64,000 nucleotides of DNA, taken from NCBI GenBank assembly GCA_025769875.1, contig JAGFNK010000179.1, forward strand, positions 1 to 64,000. The letters run 5' to 3'. A program made the position numbers and the translations under genes. Under the pieces are notes generated by a model. That model was not told the DNA's origin, did no database searches, and saw only the letters and a program-made list of their open reading frames with translations. Source of the DNA: Russula earlei (Eukaryota > Basidiomycota > Agaricomycetes > Russulales > Russulaceae). Of the stretch, positions 32,593-43,759 are shown piece after piece (the first letter of the stretch is position 1; each line of letters begins with the position of its first letter).

Positions 32593-33640
32593 TCAGATTG
32601 CAACGAACATTTTGCCCGAGAAGACGCACTTCGATTGATGGCCCAGGCGCCCGTTCTCCTGTCTGTCAAACAAGCTCGCGGTTGGAAACCGTGGCAAGTC
32701 TTTGGACGGAAAGCAAGTAATCACCTGTTCTGATTCGTCTGATGGTGGTCCGGCCGAGCTCTGCTTGGCCATATCGCGCAGCTGCGCAAGTTGGGCCTCT
32801 AACGAGTCACATCTCCTGCATGTGCATTTGTCAATTCAGCTAGGAGGCGGGAGATATACATGTACGAACGCATGAATTGTTATCGTCTCTTCCCTCCGAA
32901 GCTCCAGCTGACGCTTCATCATGAGCTCGAGGCTCGCACGTGCCTGACGGGAAAAGAAACAAAAAAAACCCGTGGAACGCGACACGGCAAACCAAAACGC
33001 GACGGACCTGCACCGGCCGCAGATCGTTCGCGGCGGCCATGATGTTCTGGGCGAGAACGGTGATCCATTCCACCTGGCGCTGCCATTCCGGAGGCGCGCT
33101 CGACGGGACGCTGGACGGCGGGGCAAGCATGGCCCCTAGAAAGGAAGAATAGGTGACGAGCATCGACTTCAAGATGGACAACAACGCCGGGCGTCGGTCT
33201 GTCGCGGGATGAGTGAGAAAAAAAATAATCGTCCGTTTACGGGTAAACGACGTACCGGCCGCGACGTCCTCCGGTAACAGCTGATGACCGCCCTGCTCTC
33301 CGAGAGAGGGGATCGTCTCTTTGAGCTGGGGGTTTTCGAGTCACATACATCATTTACGAGATTGCGAGTGGCGTACAAACCACGTATCCCCGAACACATT
33401 GTAGTATCCCTCCTCATGTATCCAATCGGCACGGGGCTTCTCCAGCAAAGTGAGAGGCCATTCCGGCACGTCTGTTTGATCCGAAAGGATCTCATTCTGC
33501 CTGGGTTCCAAAGCATTTCGGCCCTCCGCGCGTTCTCTCAGTAACGACAGGAGCTTGAGGTTATGTGCGGAGTAATTGATGTAGTGGGAAGGGGGTGATG
33601 GGAAGGGGTTGCGTAACTCTGCCTCTTGTTCATCTTCCAT
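32593..33640 (-). CDS. MED7: Mediator complex subunit 7
   Basis: Med7 is a middle-module subunit of Mediator, which bridges activators and RNA polymerase II. The ATG at 33640 opens MEDEQEAELRNPFPSPPSHY, with the proline-rich PFPSPPSHY typical of the family. Exon junctions restore GDTWF/LKETIPSLGEQGGHQ, EDVAA/DRRPALLSILKS, NDLRPVQ/ARASLELMMKRQ, and ETITIHA/RCDSLEAQLAQL. This gives the helical hinge and the C-terminal coiled coil that pairs with Med21. The 3' end is less certain: reading straight on from DESEQ gives a stop at 32593-32595, but a further small intron near 32720-32735 is possible. Size (about 250-290 residues) fits the family. It is intact. Confidence 0.85.
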
Positions 33641-33878
33641 GGCCTCTGGAGAACGCGATTGCAAGTGCTCGTCAACAGGTTTTGCTTAGTCACCACCGTG
33701 TACCACAGCTCAGAAAATCATTTCTTCCATTCCGCTAGCTGGATATGTGTGTTGTGTTATGGCCAGTCTGAAGGACGGGTATTATCTATCTATCATCCTG
33801 CTTTCCCCCAAGGGAATCAATGTACATCCAGCCGCGGATTCAAACCCAAGGTAATGACATCTACTATGTATACCTTTT

Positions 33879-35330
33879 TCATCTCTGCTCCTGCAACGCG
33901 CGCTCCAACACAATCATGTCTTCTGCACTGAGTTGCCCAACGAGCGCTCCAAATCTGTCTGCATCGCGCCCTGCGCTCTCACGGATGAACGAGCCTATGA
34001 AAAGTGTCCGATCAGGAGGGACTTCCATCGGGGCGGAGCACTTACGCGAAGGTCAATCTGTGAAACAGGATCCTTTTGGAAATCCTCATCGTCGTTGGCA
34101 AGGACGTCACCCTCGTCGAATGACACGCCACCCGTGCCTATCACATCTGACAAGAAAGCAACCCTGTCATCCTTCACCTTCTCTTCATCAGACCTGTCTG
34201 AATCCTTTTGGGAAGCAGTCAATCAACAAGTGGTAGCCAAGTGCTTACACCATCATCGGACTCGACGTCGATAGGGGCAGTTGGCGCTGCCAGGGTTGCA
34301 ACCTCTCCATTCGTTGGTAGTTCGCGTAAAAGGAGCTTGAGCACCTCGACCGGGAAAGGCACTCTGGTAAATTGAGGTGATGCTGGACCGCACATGTCAA
34401 CGTAACACCATCGGGGCCCCAGTAACCCACTCACCAACTCTCGTCTTCGAGCGCGTCATGATTTCTGCGGATTAGTCAGACAACTCATCGACGAGCCAAA
34501 GCATCTCACTATTTTTCGTCGCCGCTGTGATGATAATGTCGCCCTTGACCACGACCGTTTGCAATGAGGGCCGCCCCGCTCGTAACAGCGTGCACAACGC
34601 GAGCGCGCTGATCCGTGTCGGTTAAAAACCTTGGAACGAAGCCGCATTCTCACACCCCGTCCTGACAAACTCGGTGAAGACCTGCATGGCGCCAAGGAAG
34701 GAGCTAGAAGACCCGGACAGCAAGAGCTGGACAAGGAGATTGAACAGATCCGGATATTCTTCTGGCCAGTCGCTGTTCGCTATCGTCGACAAGGTATGGA
34801 CTTGGGAAATATTGCTGAATCATGCATGGCACGGCCATTGAGTGGGTGGGTGGTCAACGCACGCATAAAGATCTGATCTTACGATCCGAGTCGGACAGCC
34901 CTTTAAAGACAGCTCGGCGAATCTGGTCCTTCAGCTACGTTACGTGGATGGGGTTCGGCGATCCATCCGCCGGTGGGGCATCTCGTCTAAAATGTGGGAA
35001 GAACGGAGACCAGTGTTCCTTCACGTACTTTCTGAGAATGATGATGGCCGAGTGCTATAGCGAGACGTCATCAAGAAACGTCCTTTGCGCGCGTGGAAGA
35101 CCCAATGATCATCCGTCGTAGCGAGGACTCCACATCCTGAGAAAACACGAGTTGCGCGAGTGAGAGCGTGGACTCTTCCGAGGTAAGGAGAGTCAAGGGT
35201 CCAACTGTGACCAAGAGGACCAGCGTACGTGGGTTCTTGAGAAGTTCGGAGAAAGTTGACTCTGCCGGAGACCCGTACGTTGGAATCTGTATTGAGTGTG
35301 GATTGGCAAATGGCATCGGGTAGCTGAAAT
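33879..35330 (-). pseudogene. importin-9/Kap114-like gene relic with its centre deleted
   Basis: The N-terminal part of an importin-9-type karyopherin is recognisable in order on the minus strand: LSLAQLVFSQDVESSLRRM, ILRKYVKEHWSP, DQIRRAVFKGLSDSDRKIRS, NSDWPEEYPDLFNLL and GAMQVFTEFVRTG (about 34650-35200). A stop follows near 34622. The sequence then jumps to the C-terminal end: LQTVVVKGDIII, IMTRSKTRV, VPFPVEVLKLLLRELPTNGE, PTAPIDVESDDG, a DFQKDPVSQIDL exon, and SFIRESAGRDADRFGALVGQ, ending QEQR and TGA at 33879. About 1.4 kb is present, where a full gene of about 1000 codons needs more than 3 kb. Several junctions are out of frame. The order N-terminus then C-terminus shows an internal deletion of most HEAT repeats. 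The nuclear-import function cannot survive. Confidence 0.72.
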
Positions 35331-35440
35331 ACGGCACGTGACAGATAAGTACATAACCATTTGTACCCATACAGTACCTTACCTTACCTCGCCGTCGTCG
35401 CTGCCATCACCGCTCTCTCCGTCGTTTATTTATCCTCCCG

Positions 35441-36466
35441 ATGGTGAGGCGGATCGCATCCCAGGTTCACAAGCAGGCCTCTCGTCTCACACGCGCAGGC
35501 TTTCTGAAAACACCGCCAGTGTGGTATCAGGCCGTTCTCGATCACCCGCCATTGCCGCTTCCGCCGCGCGAACCGCCCTCGCGGACGTCCTACGACGACG
35601 GCGCGCCCGGAACGCCAGCGAAAAAGGGGGTGCAGGGTCCGCGCCTGCTTCCGATCAGCTACGTCGAGGACGGCATCCGCCGCCAGTTCTTCCGAGACCA
35701 TCCGTTCGAGGCGTTTCGACCGCGCAGCATCACCGAGGCCGGCGCCATCGAGGACGAACACCCCACCAGCGGTCTGCAATGGACGCGACTGAATCAGCGA
35801 AGCCGGAACCCCTCGCCGGAGGAGTACGTCCCTCTGCCCCTTCGCACCGCACGATGTCTGACCCTCCCTGTCCTTTCCACCCACCCATACGCCACAAAAA
35901 AAAAAAACCGAATAAAACCGCCATCACGTCCCCCCTCTATTTTATTCTATTTTTTTTTTTTTTTCGGCTTTCAAAGCGCGGTCCGTTTCGCCCTCAACCT
36001 GCACCAATCCCACGGCCTCGCGCTGAGCGACGCCTACGCGACGTCCGTCGCGCAATTCCGCACCCTGCGCGCCGTCCAGCACGTCGCCACACGCTTCGCG
36101 GCGCAGTCGGCGGCGGCGCACGGCGCGCGCTTCGGGCCGTCCGCCACGACGCGCGGGTTCGAGGCGGAGGGGAGGGTGCTCGCGGCGAACGAGCTCAAGT
36201 CGGAGCGGATGGACGACAGCGCCAGGTTGGCGCGGAGGCGCTGGCGCATGATCGCGCCTGGCACCGCCGCCGTTAGAGGCGATTCGAGTGGCGCCCCGGT
36301 CGCCGGCGATGATGCGGATCGGAACGCGTGGAGTCGGGGAGAGGAGTATGTGCGGTTGTGGAGGGAGGGCGTACGGGTGGATTATTCTCCTGCTCTGACT
36401 GAACCTATCGTCCCTGTTGACCCTGCAGACTACATGGGTACTCGCCGTCGACCCATTCGTCGTTAG
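35441..36466 (+). CDS. RSM25: mitochondrial small ribosomal subunit protein mS23 (Rsm25)
   Basis: This is a component of the mitochondrial ribosome small subunit. The ATG at 35441 opens MVRRIASQVHKQASRLTRAG, followed by FLKTPPVWYQAVLDHPPLPL, the hallmark N-terminus of fungal mS23. It continues with YVEDGIRRQFFRDHPFEAFR and SRNPSPE. A GTACGT...AAAG intron (about 35824-35968, containing A and T homopolymer runs) joins RNPSPED to AVRFALNLHQSHGLALSDAY. Without splicing the frame is also open across the intron but encodes poly-F nonsense. The C-terminal part ends PADYMGTRRRPIRR. The gene is intact and begins the conserved block of the window. It is divergent from the importin relic and convergent with RPN5. 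A 51-bp copy of its start region lies at 28219-28269. Confidence 0.88.
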   Translation: MVRRIASQVHKQASRLTRAGFLKTPPVWYQAVLDHPPLPLPPREPPSRTSYDDGAPGTPAKKGVQGPRLLPISYVEDGIRRQFFRDHPFEAFRPRSITEAGAIEDEHPTSGLQWTRLNQRSRNPSPEEYVPLPLRTARCLTLPVLSTHPYATKKKNRIKPPSRPPSILFYFFFFFGFQSAVRFALNLHQSHGLALSDAYATSVAQFRTLRAVQHVATRFAAQSAAAHGARFGPSATTRGFEAEGRVLAANELKSERMDDSARLARRRWRMIAPGTAAVRGDSSGAPVAGDDADRNAWSRGEEYVRLWREGVRVDYSPALTEPIVPVDPADYMGTRRRPIRR

Positions 36467-36740
36467 TTTTGTCTGTTCTCCTCAGCACACATAGAACCAT
36501 TTGACACCTCTCGCCTATACATGATTTTTAACTGAAATGTCAGCCATTTAGCCCTCTATTGTATTTGAGGTTGATAGGATGAGTGGTACAACTGGGCTGT
36601 AAGTTAACAATGTGCTGGTACAGGCCCTTCACATGACGGTGTGAGTGTACCAACCAGATGAACACTCACGGCGGGAGAGGTCTGGGAAGAGCAGTAAAAG
36701 GTCTCGATGTCGACAATGGTCGCCGTATCGTACACAGGTA

Positions 36741-38614
36741 TCACGCTGTCACCCTGGCTTGCGCCGCCTGTGCAGCATTAACGCCCATCCACGTCTTTTC
36801 AACGAGACCGAGGAGCTTCTGCATGTCCGAACTCCAATCGTTCATGACATCCTCTGCGCTGCGTTTGCTACGGAAGTTCACGATACCCGCCGGTCGGTCA
36901 ATACGCGCCCACACCGTGCCAGCGACGACGAGTCGACAGAGCGTCTCCTCCGCCTGTTGGGGAGTGAGGTCGAGAAGTGCGGTCAAACGCGTGAGGGTGA
37001 TGCGGGTGTAATATTTTGCAATGACTCGGACATTCTATGTGGGCGATGAGAACAACGCAAGCTGCCTTTGAAACCAAAAACTTACGTGCTCTATTACCCG
37101 CGTGTGCAAGTCTTCCCAATGTTTATCGTTCGCGAAGACATCTGTTTTGCGTAAAAATGGCCCGAAAACGTCCACGATGCCAGGCCATCGCATGAGTTCA
37201 TCGGTGGTGAAGGACTTGATCAAATTACTGAGAAAGGTGAGCCAGGAAGACTATCCCATTTCACGGAGGACGCACTATTGCACTTCCAACTTTTCAAGCG
37301 CCGGATCAGCGAATAACCGGTGCATCATGTCAGACTGTTCATTGTCGTGTGGAGCGAGAGCGACATAGTAAACGATGTGTTCTAGAGCCTTGGAGAGACG
37401 TCAAGTTTGTATGGAAATGCAATTCGGAACGCACCGTTTTCCCCTTGCCATTGACATCTTGTTTGATTGATGGCGTTTCCCAAACCTTGTGATAATATTT
37501 TGCGACGTCTAGATAAGCGTGGTGGCGTAGGCCGTATTGGACCATCATATCATAAAAGAGCAACTTGATGACCTGTCGTCCGAGGCTTTAGAAAGCAAGT
37601 CCTTGGCGACGCGGCTGCCGACGTACCTCGTTTTCGGACTCCTTGAGGAACTGTTCGTTGACCTTTCGACTCTGGACGCGCAACTTGACCCACTCCGGTT
37701 CCCCACCGCTGAGCGTGCCCTTATCGCCGCCCTTCCCGGCGCTCGCGCCCTCGGCGTCCTTCAGTCGCGCGACCTCCAGAAGCAGGCGCATTTGCTCGAG
37801 GATGAACTTGGTCTTCTCGGCACGGTCCATCGACGAGTACGTCTCGACCTGGAGGTCCGACAGCAAATCGGAGGCCGTGACGAGAGAGTCGCGCGGCGGC
37901 GGCGATTTCTTGGTCGGGTTCCGATACAGCGCCTCGTGGTGGTGGGCGAGGGAAAGCGTCACGCGGGCGCGCGGCGTCTCCAAGAAGAGCTGAGTGTGTG
38001 GGGACGGGCGCGTTGAGCACGGACGACGGAGGGGCCGCGTGCGGGGGATGGAAGCCAGCACGGCGCGGACGCACCTTGCCCTCCGTTACGGCGCGAAGGG
38101 TCTCGATCAACTCGAGCCACTTTTCGACCCCTTCCCTCTGCTTGATCTCGTCCAGCCACGACATGGCGAGCTCCACGATGAGTTGGATGGCGCCCTTCAG
38201 CTGACCGTGCTTCTTGCTCAAGACGCTTATGCTCGAGTTGAGCCGCGCGTAGTCTCGCGCGTTGTACTCGAGTTCGACGATCGCTTGCACGAGCCGCGTC
38301 GTCGACTTGAGGTCGGAACCCTGAGCGCAAGACAAGCAAGCGTCTTAACGTGCGGGAGCTGTGGGTGAAAGGGTAAAAAGAGGGACGGACATTTCGTGCC
38401 TGCTTCTCGAGAGCGAAAAGCTTCTCCAGTGCCTCCTGGAGCTGCCCGGCCTGCGTAGGTAGAGAGAAGCCAACGGCGGGTCAAACAAAGCACGGAAACG
38501 GTAGCGTGAGGGGGCAGCCCCCACCTGTGCGAGCGCCGTCGCCTGGGGAAGAAGTTGATCTACTTGTTGGGTATAATCTTTTTGCTGGAGCTTTCCGCTG
38601 CCACTGTCTGACAT
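36741..38614 (-). CDS. RPN5: 26S proteasome regulatory subunit Rpn5 (PSMD12)
   Basis: Rpn5 is a PCI-domain scaffold subunit of the proteasome lid. The chosen ATG at 38614 gives MSDSGSGKLQQKDYTQQVDQ, then LLPQATALAQ/AGQLQEALEKLFALEKQAR/NASDLKSTTRLVQAIVELEY (intron positions marked by slashes), which matches Rpn5 N-termini. Next come GQLKGAIQLIVELAMSWLDE, RARVTLSLAHHHEALYRNP, TASDLLSDLQVETYSSMDRA, YDMMVQYGLRHHAYLDVAKY and ALEHIVYYVALAPHDNEQSD. The PCI winged helix follows: LTALLDLTPQQAEETLCRLV and GTVWARIDRPAGIVNFRSKR. It ends QARVTA at 36741. The frame stays open upstream to another ATG at 38839, so a 75-residue N-terminal extension cannot be excluded. The gene is intact and convergent with mS23. 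Confidence 0.9.
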
Positions 38615-38949
38615 GGTGTAGCTGGTGTCGGTGTAAGTCGAGGTCGAGGTTTGAGCCAGGTGACGCGTCCTGTCAGGGTTAGGGTTTCCCTTTTTGGCCT
38701 CGATCTCTGCTGCCGCTCGACTCAACCACGAGATTGGCGCCCGCTTGGGTTCACCGGTAAGAGTTTCAAATGCATGAGATTCATGATGAGTGTGATGTCC
38801 GATGGTAAGATCGTTGCCCGCCGAGCTATAGTCCGACATCGCCTGAGAGCATAAAAAGAAAAACCAAAAAAAAAAAAATAACACACATACAAAAAAAAAA
38901 AAAAAAGTAATCATGAGCGAGCTGAAGGCCATACTAAAAAAGCATAAAA

Positions 38950-41440
38950 TCATATACAGACAGGAACAATGTTGGTGCCCGCCCCTGCGCCAGACTCCAC
39001 CGGCGACACCTTTTCCGCCACGACGGTCTTCTCTGCCGACTCGTGTTCCTCCACCACCTCGTGAATTTGGGCCACGTTGGTCGCCGCATTTTTGGACGCG
39101 TGGAACGGCACCATCGCCCAGACGTCTTGCATCCGCGCCGTGACGAAATTGGGACCGAAAAGCATCGTCCTCCACGCGAGCGAGATTGCGCTCCCGACGA
39201 TCGAGGGAACGTAGATTTGCGATAGGAAATGTGTCTCCTTCGACTGCTGTTGCTCCTGTTGCCGCTGGTCCTCCTCGTCAATGTACATGGTCTCGCCGAT
39301 CTCTGGAACCGCATCCACAGACTCCGAAACCATCTCGACCATGGCGTCAACCTCACGCGAAATCATGGTGGGCGACGCCATCACCCCCTGATCGGCGACG
39401 AGAGTGACCGCGTCTACCATTCGACTTACGACCGCAGGCGTGGCATCTACCTCCACGGACGTGGCCTGTGGGCGCGCGGAGACCACCTTTTCCGAAGTCT
39501 GCGGCGTAGCCTGCGTTTTCGTGCTGACCATCTTTGGTGTCGCTTGGACGACGCTATTGCGCATGACCGGCCGCGCCTCCACCGCCTTGTCCATCATCTG
39601 CCGTGGCTCGGGGAGTTCTGCTTGGCCGGCGACCCAGCGTTCGGTCAGTCGCACATCTTGGAGGGCCGGGAGCATCTCCGCGACGCGTTGCCAGCCGAGC
39701 GAGTGCGTCTCTATATAGCCCGGCCTGTTCTTCTCGTGGAACCACCGAAGTGTGTCGGCGTGCGGCGCGATGTGCGACAGCGCCAACGCGGCTGTGAGCG
39801 GCTCACGCACCCACGAGTGGCCGAGGTGTAACTTGAGCAGCGTGCGCGAAGACACCGTGCGATACAGGTACATCTGCGGGTCTACTGCGTCTCCATCTAT
39901 GACCACCGCAAGAGTCTCGAGGTTGCGGCAACGAGCCGTGAGAGGCGCCAGGCCGTCGAGCGTCAGGCTGGGTGGCCCACCAGCAATAGGGAAGCGCGCG
40001 GTGGGACAAAGGCGGAGGATCTCCAGGCTCGGGCATGCCTCCGCGAGCTGGGCGATATCCGAATTCTGGAGCACGACCGACTCGGGGAGATCTATTTCGA
40101 GGCGGGAGAGGTAGGGGAGAGATGTCAACGACTCGAGAGAGAGCCTGCGGGAAATGGCCTCTCCTCTGGATGTCGCGCGCACGAGATCGGTAAACCGGGA
40201 TGAGCCGCTGGCGGATATCTTCAACGACTGGAGGCTGTTTCCGAAGGACTGTGAAAGGAGCACGCATAAGTTGCGCCAATCCGTCTTGTCGAACGGATCC
40301 TCGATGACGAGCTCCAATTGCGTCAGCGGACTGGCGATGCGCCGGAGGAATGAGATGATGCCGGAAACCTCGCCGGTGAGTTGCAACACTCTCAAGGTTA
40401 CGAAGGCGCCGACGATGGGCCCACGGTCCCCGGCCGGACGCTGTTTCGATTTCTTCGTCGATTTTTTGGTGGCCTCGGTGAAGTCGATGTCCTCGCCAGA
40501 GAACACGCCGCTGTCACGCGACCGGGGCGAGTCGGGCGAATCCATCTCAGAACTCGAGGCTCCAACGTGTCTGAAGAAGTCGTCGATCACCTTGCTCGGA
40601 CGACCGGTCAGATCGAGCTGCAATGACCACAATCGCTCGAGGGAGGCCACCCAACGACCGAGGCTGGACGAGAGAGCGCTTGGCGCCATCAACGCCAATC
40701 TATCGAGCTCCGTCTGTGGGGCGAGCAGGCGCGGGACATCGTCCGGGAGCGGCGAGAACGACGTCAACGAGAACGAGGCGAGTTTTGTGCGCCGTGAGAT
40801 GTCGGCGAGTACGTTGCCTATATTCGGGAGGCGCGGGGTGATTTCGAGGGTGAGGTTCTGCAGCTCCGGGTTGAGGAAGAGGTGGAGATGGTCGAGCCCG
40901 GCGGGGGTCTCAACGCGCCAGACAAGGGTGGTGAGGTTGGGAAGGATGTAGGTGACAGGGCGGTGTTCCTCGATGATTGGGAAGATCGAAGGAGAGACGC
41001 TCTTGGAGCTTTCGTCGTACATGAGGCGCCGAACGCGCTTACCGTATTGAAGGACATTCTCCCAGTGTTCCGGGGACGGTGCTTCAGCCTGAGCAGCAGC
41101 GGTGAGGATTTGACCGGTGGGTTCACAGGAAACCGATCAATCGACTTACTAGGCCTAGCCCAGGGCGCTTGGCCCTCTTAAATAAGTTACTTGGGAATAG
41201 GGAAATAAGGGGCACGAGGTTATCTAGTTCCTTCCACAGCAGACCCAGCCCTGGCTCGACTAGTGCCTTCGATACCCTCGCGAGTCTCGACAGCGTCCTC
41301 TTGCCGTTGGGGCCGTCTAGGACGTATTCCATCAACTTGAGGGTGACCGCGGGGTCGCGGATGAGGCCGGGGGGCTTGGGCGGCTCCTGCGGCTTTTGTT
41401 GCTTCTGTTGTTGTTGCCTGGCACCACGGCGAGGAGGCAT
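38950..41440 (-). CDS. F-box/leucine-rich-type protein with a C-terminal degenerate repeat tail
   Basis: Two exons. The first opens MPPRRGARQQQQKQQKPQEP, then has LMEYVLDGPNGKRTLSRLAR-type sequence with LLWKELDNLVPLISLFP, a helical start resembling basidiomycete F-box-like proteins that sit before leucine-rich repeats. The second (from about 41102, AEAPSPEHWENVLQYGKRVR) runs open to the stop at 38950. It carries repeated leucine-rich segments such as LPNLTTLVWRVETPAGLDHL, LRVLQLTGEVSGIISFLRRI and LETLAVVI. After about residue 540 the sequence becomes a run of imperfect short units (VEARPVM, VVQATPKMV, VSARPQATS, VDATPAVVS, REVDAMVEMV, VDAVPEI). A short hydrophobic stretch near SIVGSAISLAWRTMLFG follows. 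If the F-box is real, the protein would recruit substrates to an SCF ubiquitin ligase; that is inference. Confidence 0.75.
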
Positions 41441-42014
41441 GATTACGATCGAAAAGCAAAGCGGCGGGGGTTAGTTTGTGTATAATCGTAAGGTCGAGGT
41501 AAGTAAGTAGAGGAGGACAGGGCAGATATGGGGATGTTGAAGCCGTGGGTGGGAGGTAATATCGAGGAGGGGCACGTTGAGAAGGGCAGGGCGACGCGAC
41601 GCACGGCATGCGGCGAAGCTACGGAGCTGATGCTCATGCAAATGTGATGGACGGGTCATGTAAACGAATGAGATTGCACGTGGGGAGGACAGGTCGAGCT
41701 GGAACGCCTGAGCATGGAAAGAGTACACAACTGGCGAGAACTCGTCAATCCGTGGAATCAAGAGATGAGGAGATATGACGTTCTGGCCGCCGGGCGCATG
41801 CCTGATTCATGGGTCGCGCGAGGCATAACGCGCGGATGGCGAGTGGAAAGGGGCATCACTTCGTGCTGGCCACACGTGTCTCACGTGGCCGCGTATCCCA
41901 CATGCTGAGACCGCGCGGGGGTAAAACCTGCTGAAGGCCGCACATCCACCAATATGAATCACAGCAAGGTCATACAGACGAGCGAGCGACATACACGGCG
42001 CGCGCATTTGTCCA
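41441..42014. promoter_or_regulatory. intergenic region upstream of the F-box/LRR gene
   Basis: About 570 bp separate the minus-strand SLD2 stop (42015) from the minus-strand F-box/LRR start (41440). It should hold the SLD2 3' untranslated region and the promoter of the F-box/LRR gene. No gene or specific site is recognisable. Confidence 0.45.
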
Positions 42015-43759
42015 TTATAGCTCCCCCGCCTCCCATGGCACCGGCTCGCCTTCCCAATCATCCTCGGCCTGAGAGTCACTGCCTTCTCTTGCTTCTCCCA
42101 CGTCCCAGATGGCACCACCCTTCCGTGCGTCATGACTACTCGTGCGTTCGCCGTATAAGACGCCGCGCACCATGCTGAGGTCGCGTGTCGTATGTGTCTT
42201 GGACGGCGAGATTGCAAGCAGGCAAAGCAGGTCGTCTGGGAGGTTGACCTCAAGATTACCTGGTACATCGTCGCTCATCGGGCCCGGGCTTGACCGTCGA
42301 TCGTATGCTCCGAGACCGAGAATAAAATCCTCCTCCTCTGATGCGTCTGTGGCACCGCTTGTATCGCGTCGCTGCCAGCTCCATTCGCGGATCTTTACGT
42401 GATGATCTGTGCTACCCTCCTCTTCATCACCCGATTCCTCCGATAATTTTGATCTTTTACGGATTGGGCCTGTTGTTTTACCCCTCCCCTTCCCTTTACC
42501 TGTGTACACAGAACTGGAGACAGCCGGAGGCGGGGAAGGTGGTAAAAGGAGAGGGCGGTCATTTGGGTAAAAGGGATCGGGAACGACGGAATCTGTATCA
42601 GCCGGGGGGCGTTTGACAGCCGTAATACCCTCCTCGATATAGTCATTTTGCTTGGCCTGCTGGGGCTCAGAAAAGGGACCTTCTGACGGTTGCCGTGAGC
42701 CGAAAGTATCGTTCTTACCAAAGATGTTGGGGTATAAAGGTTTCGCCGTTCGAGACTCTGTATTGTCCTTGGTCGGTTTTCCTTCTGGGGGGTTCATTTT
42801 GGAGTTCTGGTGATTATCGGAGAGCGGCTCAGAGGCGGAAAACCTCGACATGCCCCTTGCACGTTGTGATTTCGAGCGAGAGAGTCCAAGTCCAGTATGA
42901 ATTGGCACCCTTTGTGATCGGGCGCGACCGTCTTGGGAAGTGACATCGGCGTCTCCTCCCTCAAATAGGAGCTTGAAGGCTCCGCCCATTGGAGGCGGTT
43001 TCACAGGAGATTCAGCCACAAAAGAAGAATCGGTCTGTTCGATGCCCGCCCGATCATCCTCATCGCTATCTTCCGCAGCGAGCACATCGAGCTTGGTAAA
43101 TGTGAGCGCATCAGGAAGAACGCGCTGGCGTTTCTCTTTCACGGGTGAGGGTGAGACGGGTTCCCCGCGTAAACGTTTCCGGGCCCTGGAGACGGCGTTG
43201 TTTGGGAGGGATGTCCGAGGGAGGCACGTCGTATCAGTGAGCGTTGGAATGGAAGTGAAAGGATCGGGAGATGGAGATTTAGGTGAGCGGATAAGTGGTT
43301 GCTTCGCCTTTTGGGGTGTGACAAAAGGATTGGCAGATGCATCAAAACCAGAAGGGGAAAGGGGCGCAACCTGCTTCTGCTTATTCTTCGTCGGCGAGAA
43401 GGGGTTAGATGAAGAAGTGGTTTCAGTCTTGATTGCGCGTGATCTAGGGATGATTGATCTTGGAATATCCGACTTTGGGGCATCAGAGCGTGGAGGGGTG
43501 GAAGGAGGGAGAAGTGAATTTTCTGGAAGTGACCTAGTGGCGTTTCCTAGCTTGGAAAGTCTTTTGTAGAGCCTGTATTTGTCGGCTGTACTAGGGTAGG
43601 AGTGATGAGCCAAAGAACTGTTTCGGGGCGGATGATACGAGTCGCACCGAGACCTGCACTCTTGATATCATCGACAGAGGGGGCATGGTGGTAAGCGGCC
43701 TTGAACTCCCTTTCGAAAGACTTGAGCTGAGCGCGTAAAGAGAGTAAATCTGTGTTCAT
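42015..43759 (-). CDS. SLD2: DNA replication initiation protein Sld2/Drc1
   Basis: Sld2 is a CDK target that, with Dpb11, brings the pre-loading complex to origins. Exon 1 from the ATG at 43759 encodes MNTDLLSLRAQLKSFEREFK, then AAYHHAPSVDDIKSAGL. An intron joins it to ADKYRLYKRLSKLGNATRSL. The pattern LK.FE..F....P...DIK....A.KY..YK.L is the Sld2/RecQL4 N-terminal signature. The middle is disordered and rich in S/T-P sites (for example PLSPSGFDASANPFVTPQKA and RSPKSPSPDPF), as expected for a CDK-regulated protein. The C-terminus contains LPDDLLCLLAISPSKTHTTR and LSMVRGVLYGER and ends WEGEPVPWEAGEL. The gene is intact. It is divergent from PAL1, with only 356 bp between start codons. Confidence 0.87.

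Noticed and set aside
35426..35884. Minus-strand open frame opposite mS23
   Set aside because: It is antisense shadow of GC-rich mS23 coding sequence, which matches its family in the plus frame.
35824..35968. Reading mS23 through without an intron, since the frame stays open
   Set aside because: The translation would include a run of phenylalanines from a T tract and would break the conserved NPSPED-AVRFA junction that splicing restores.
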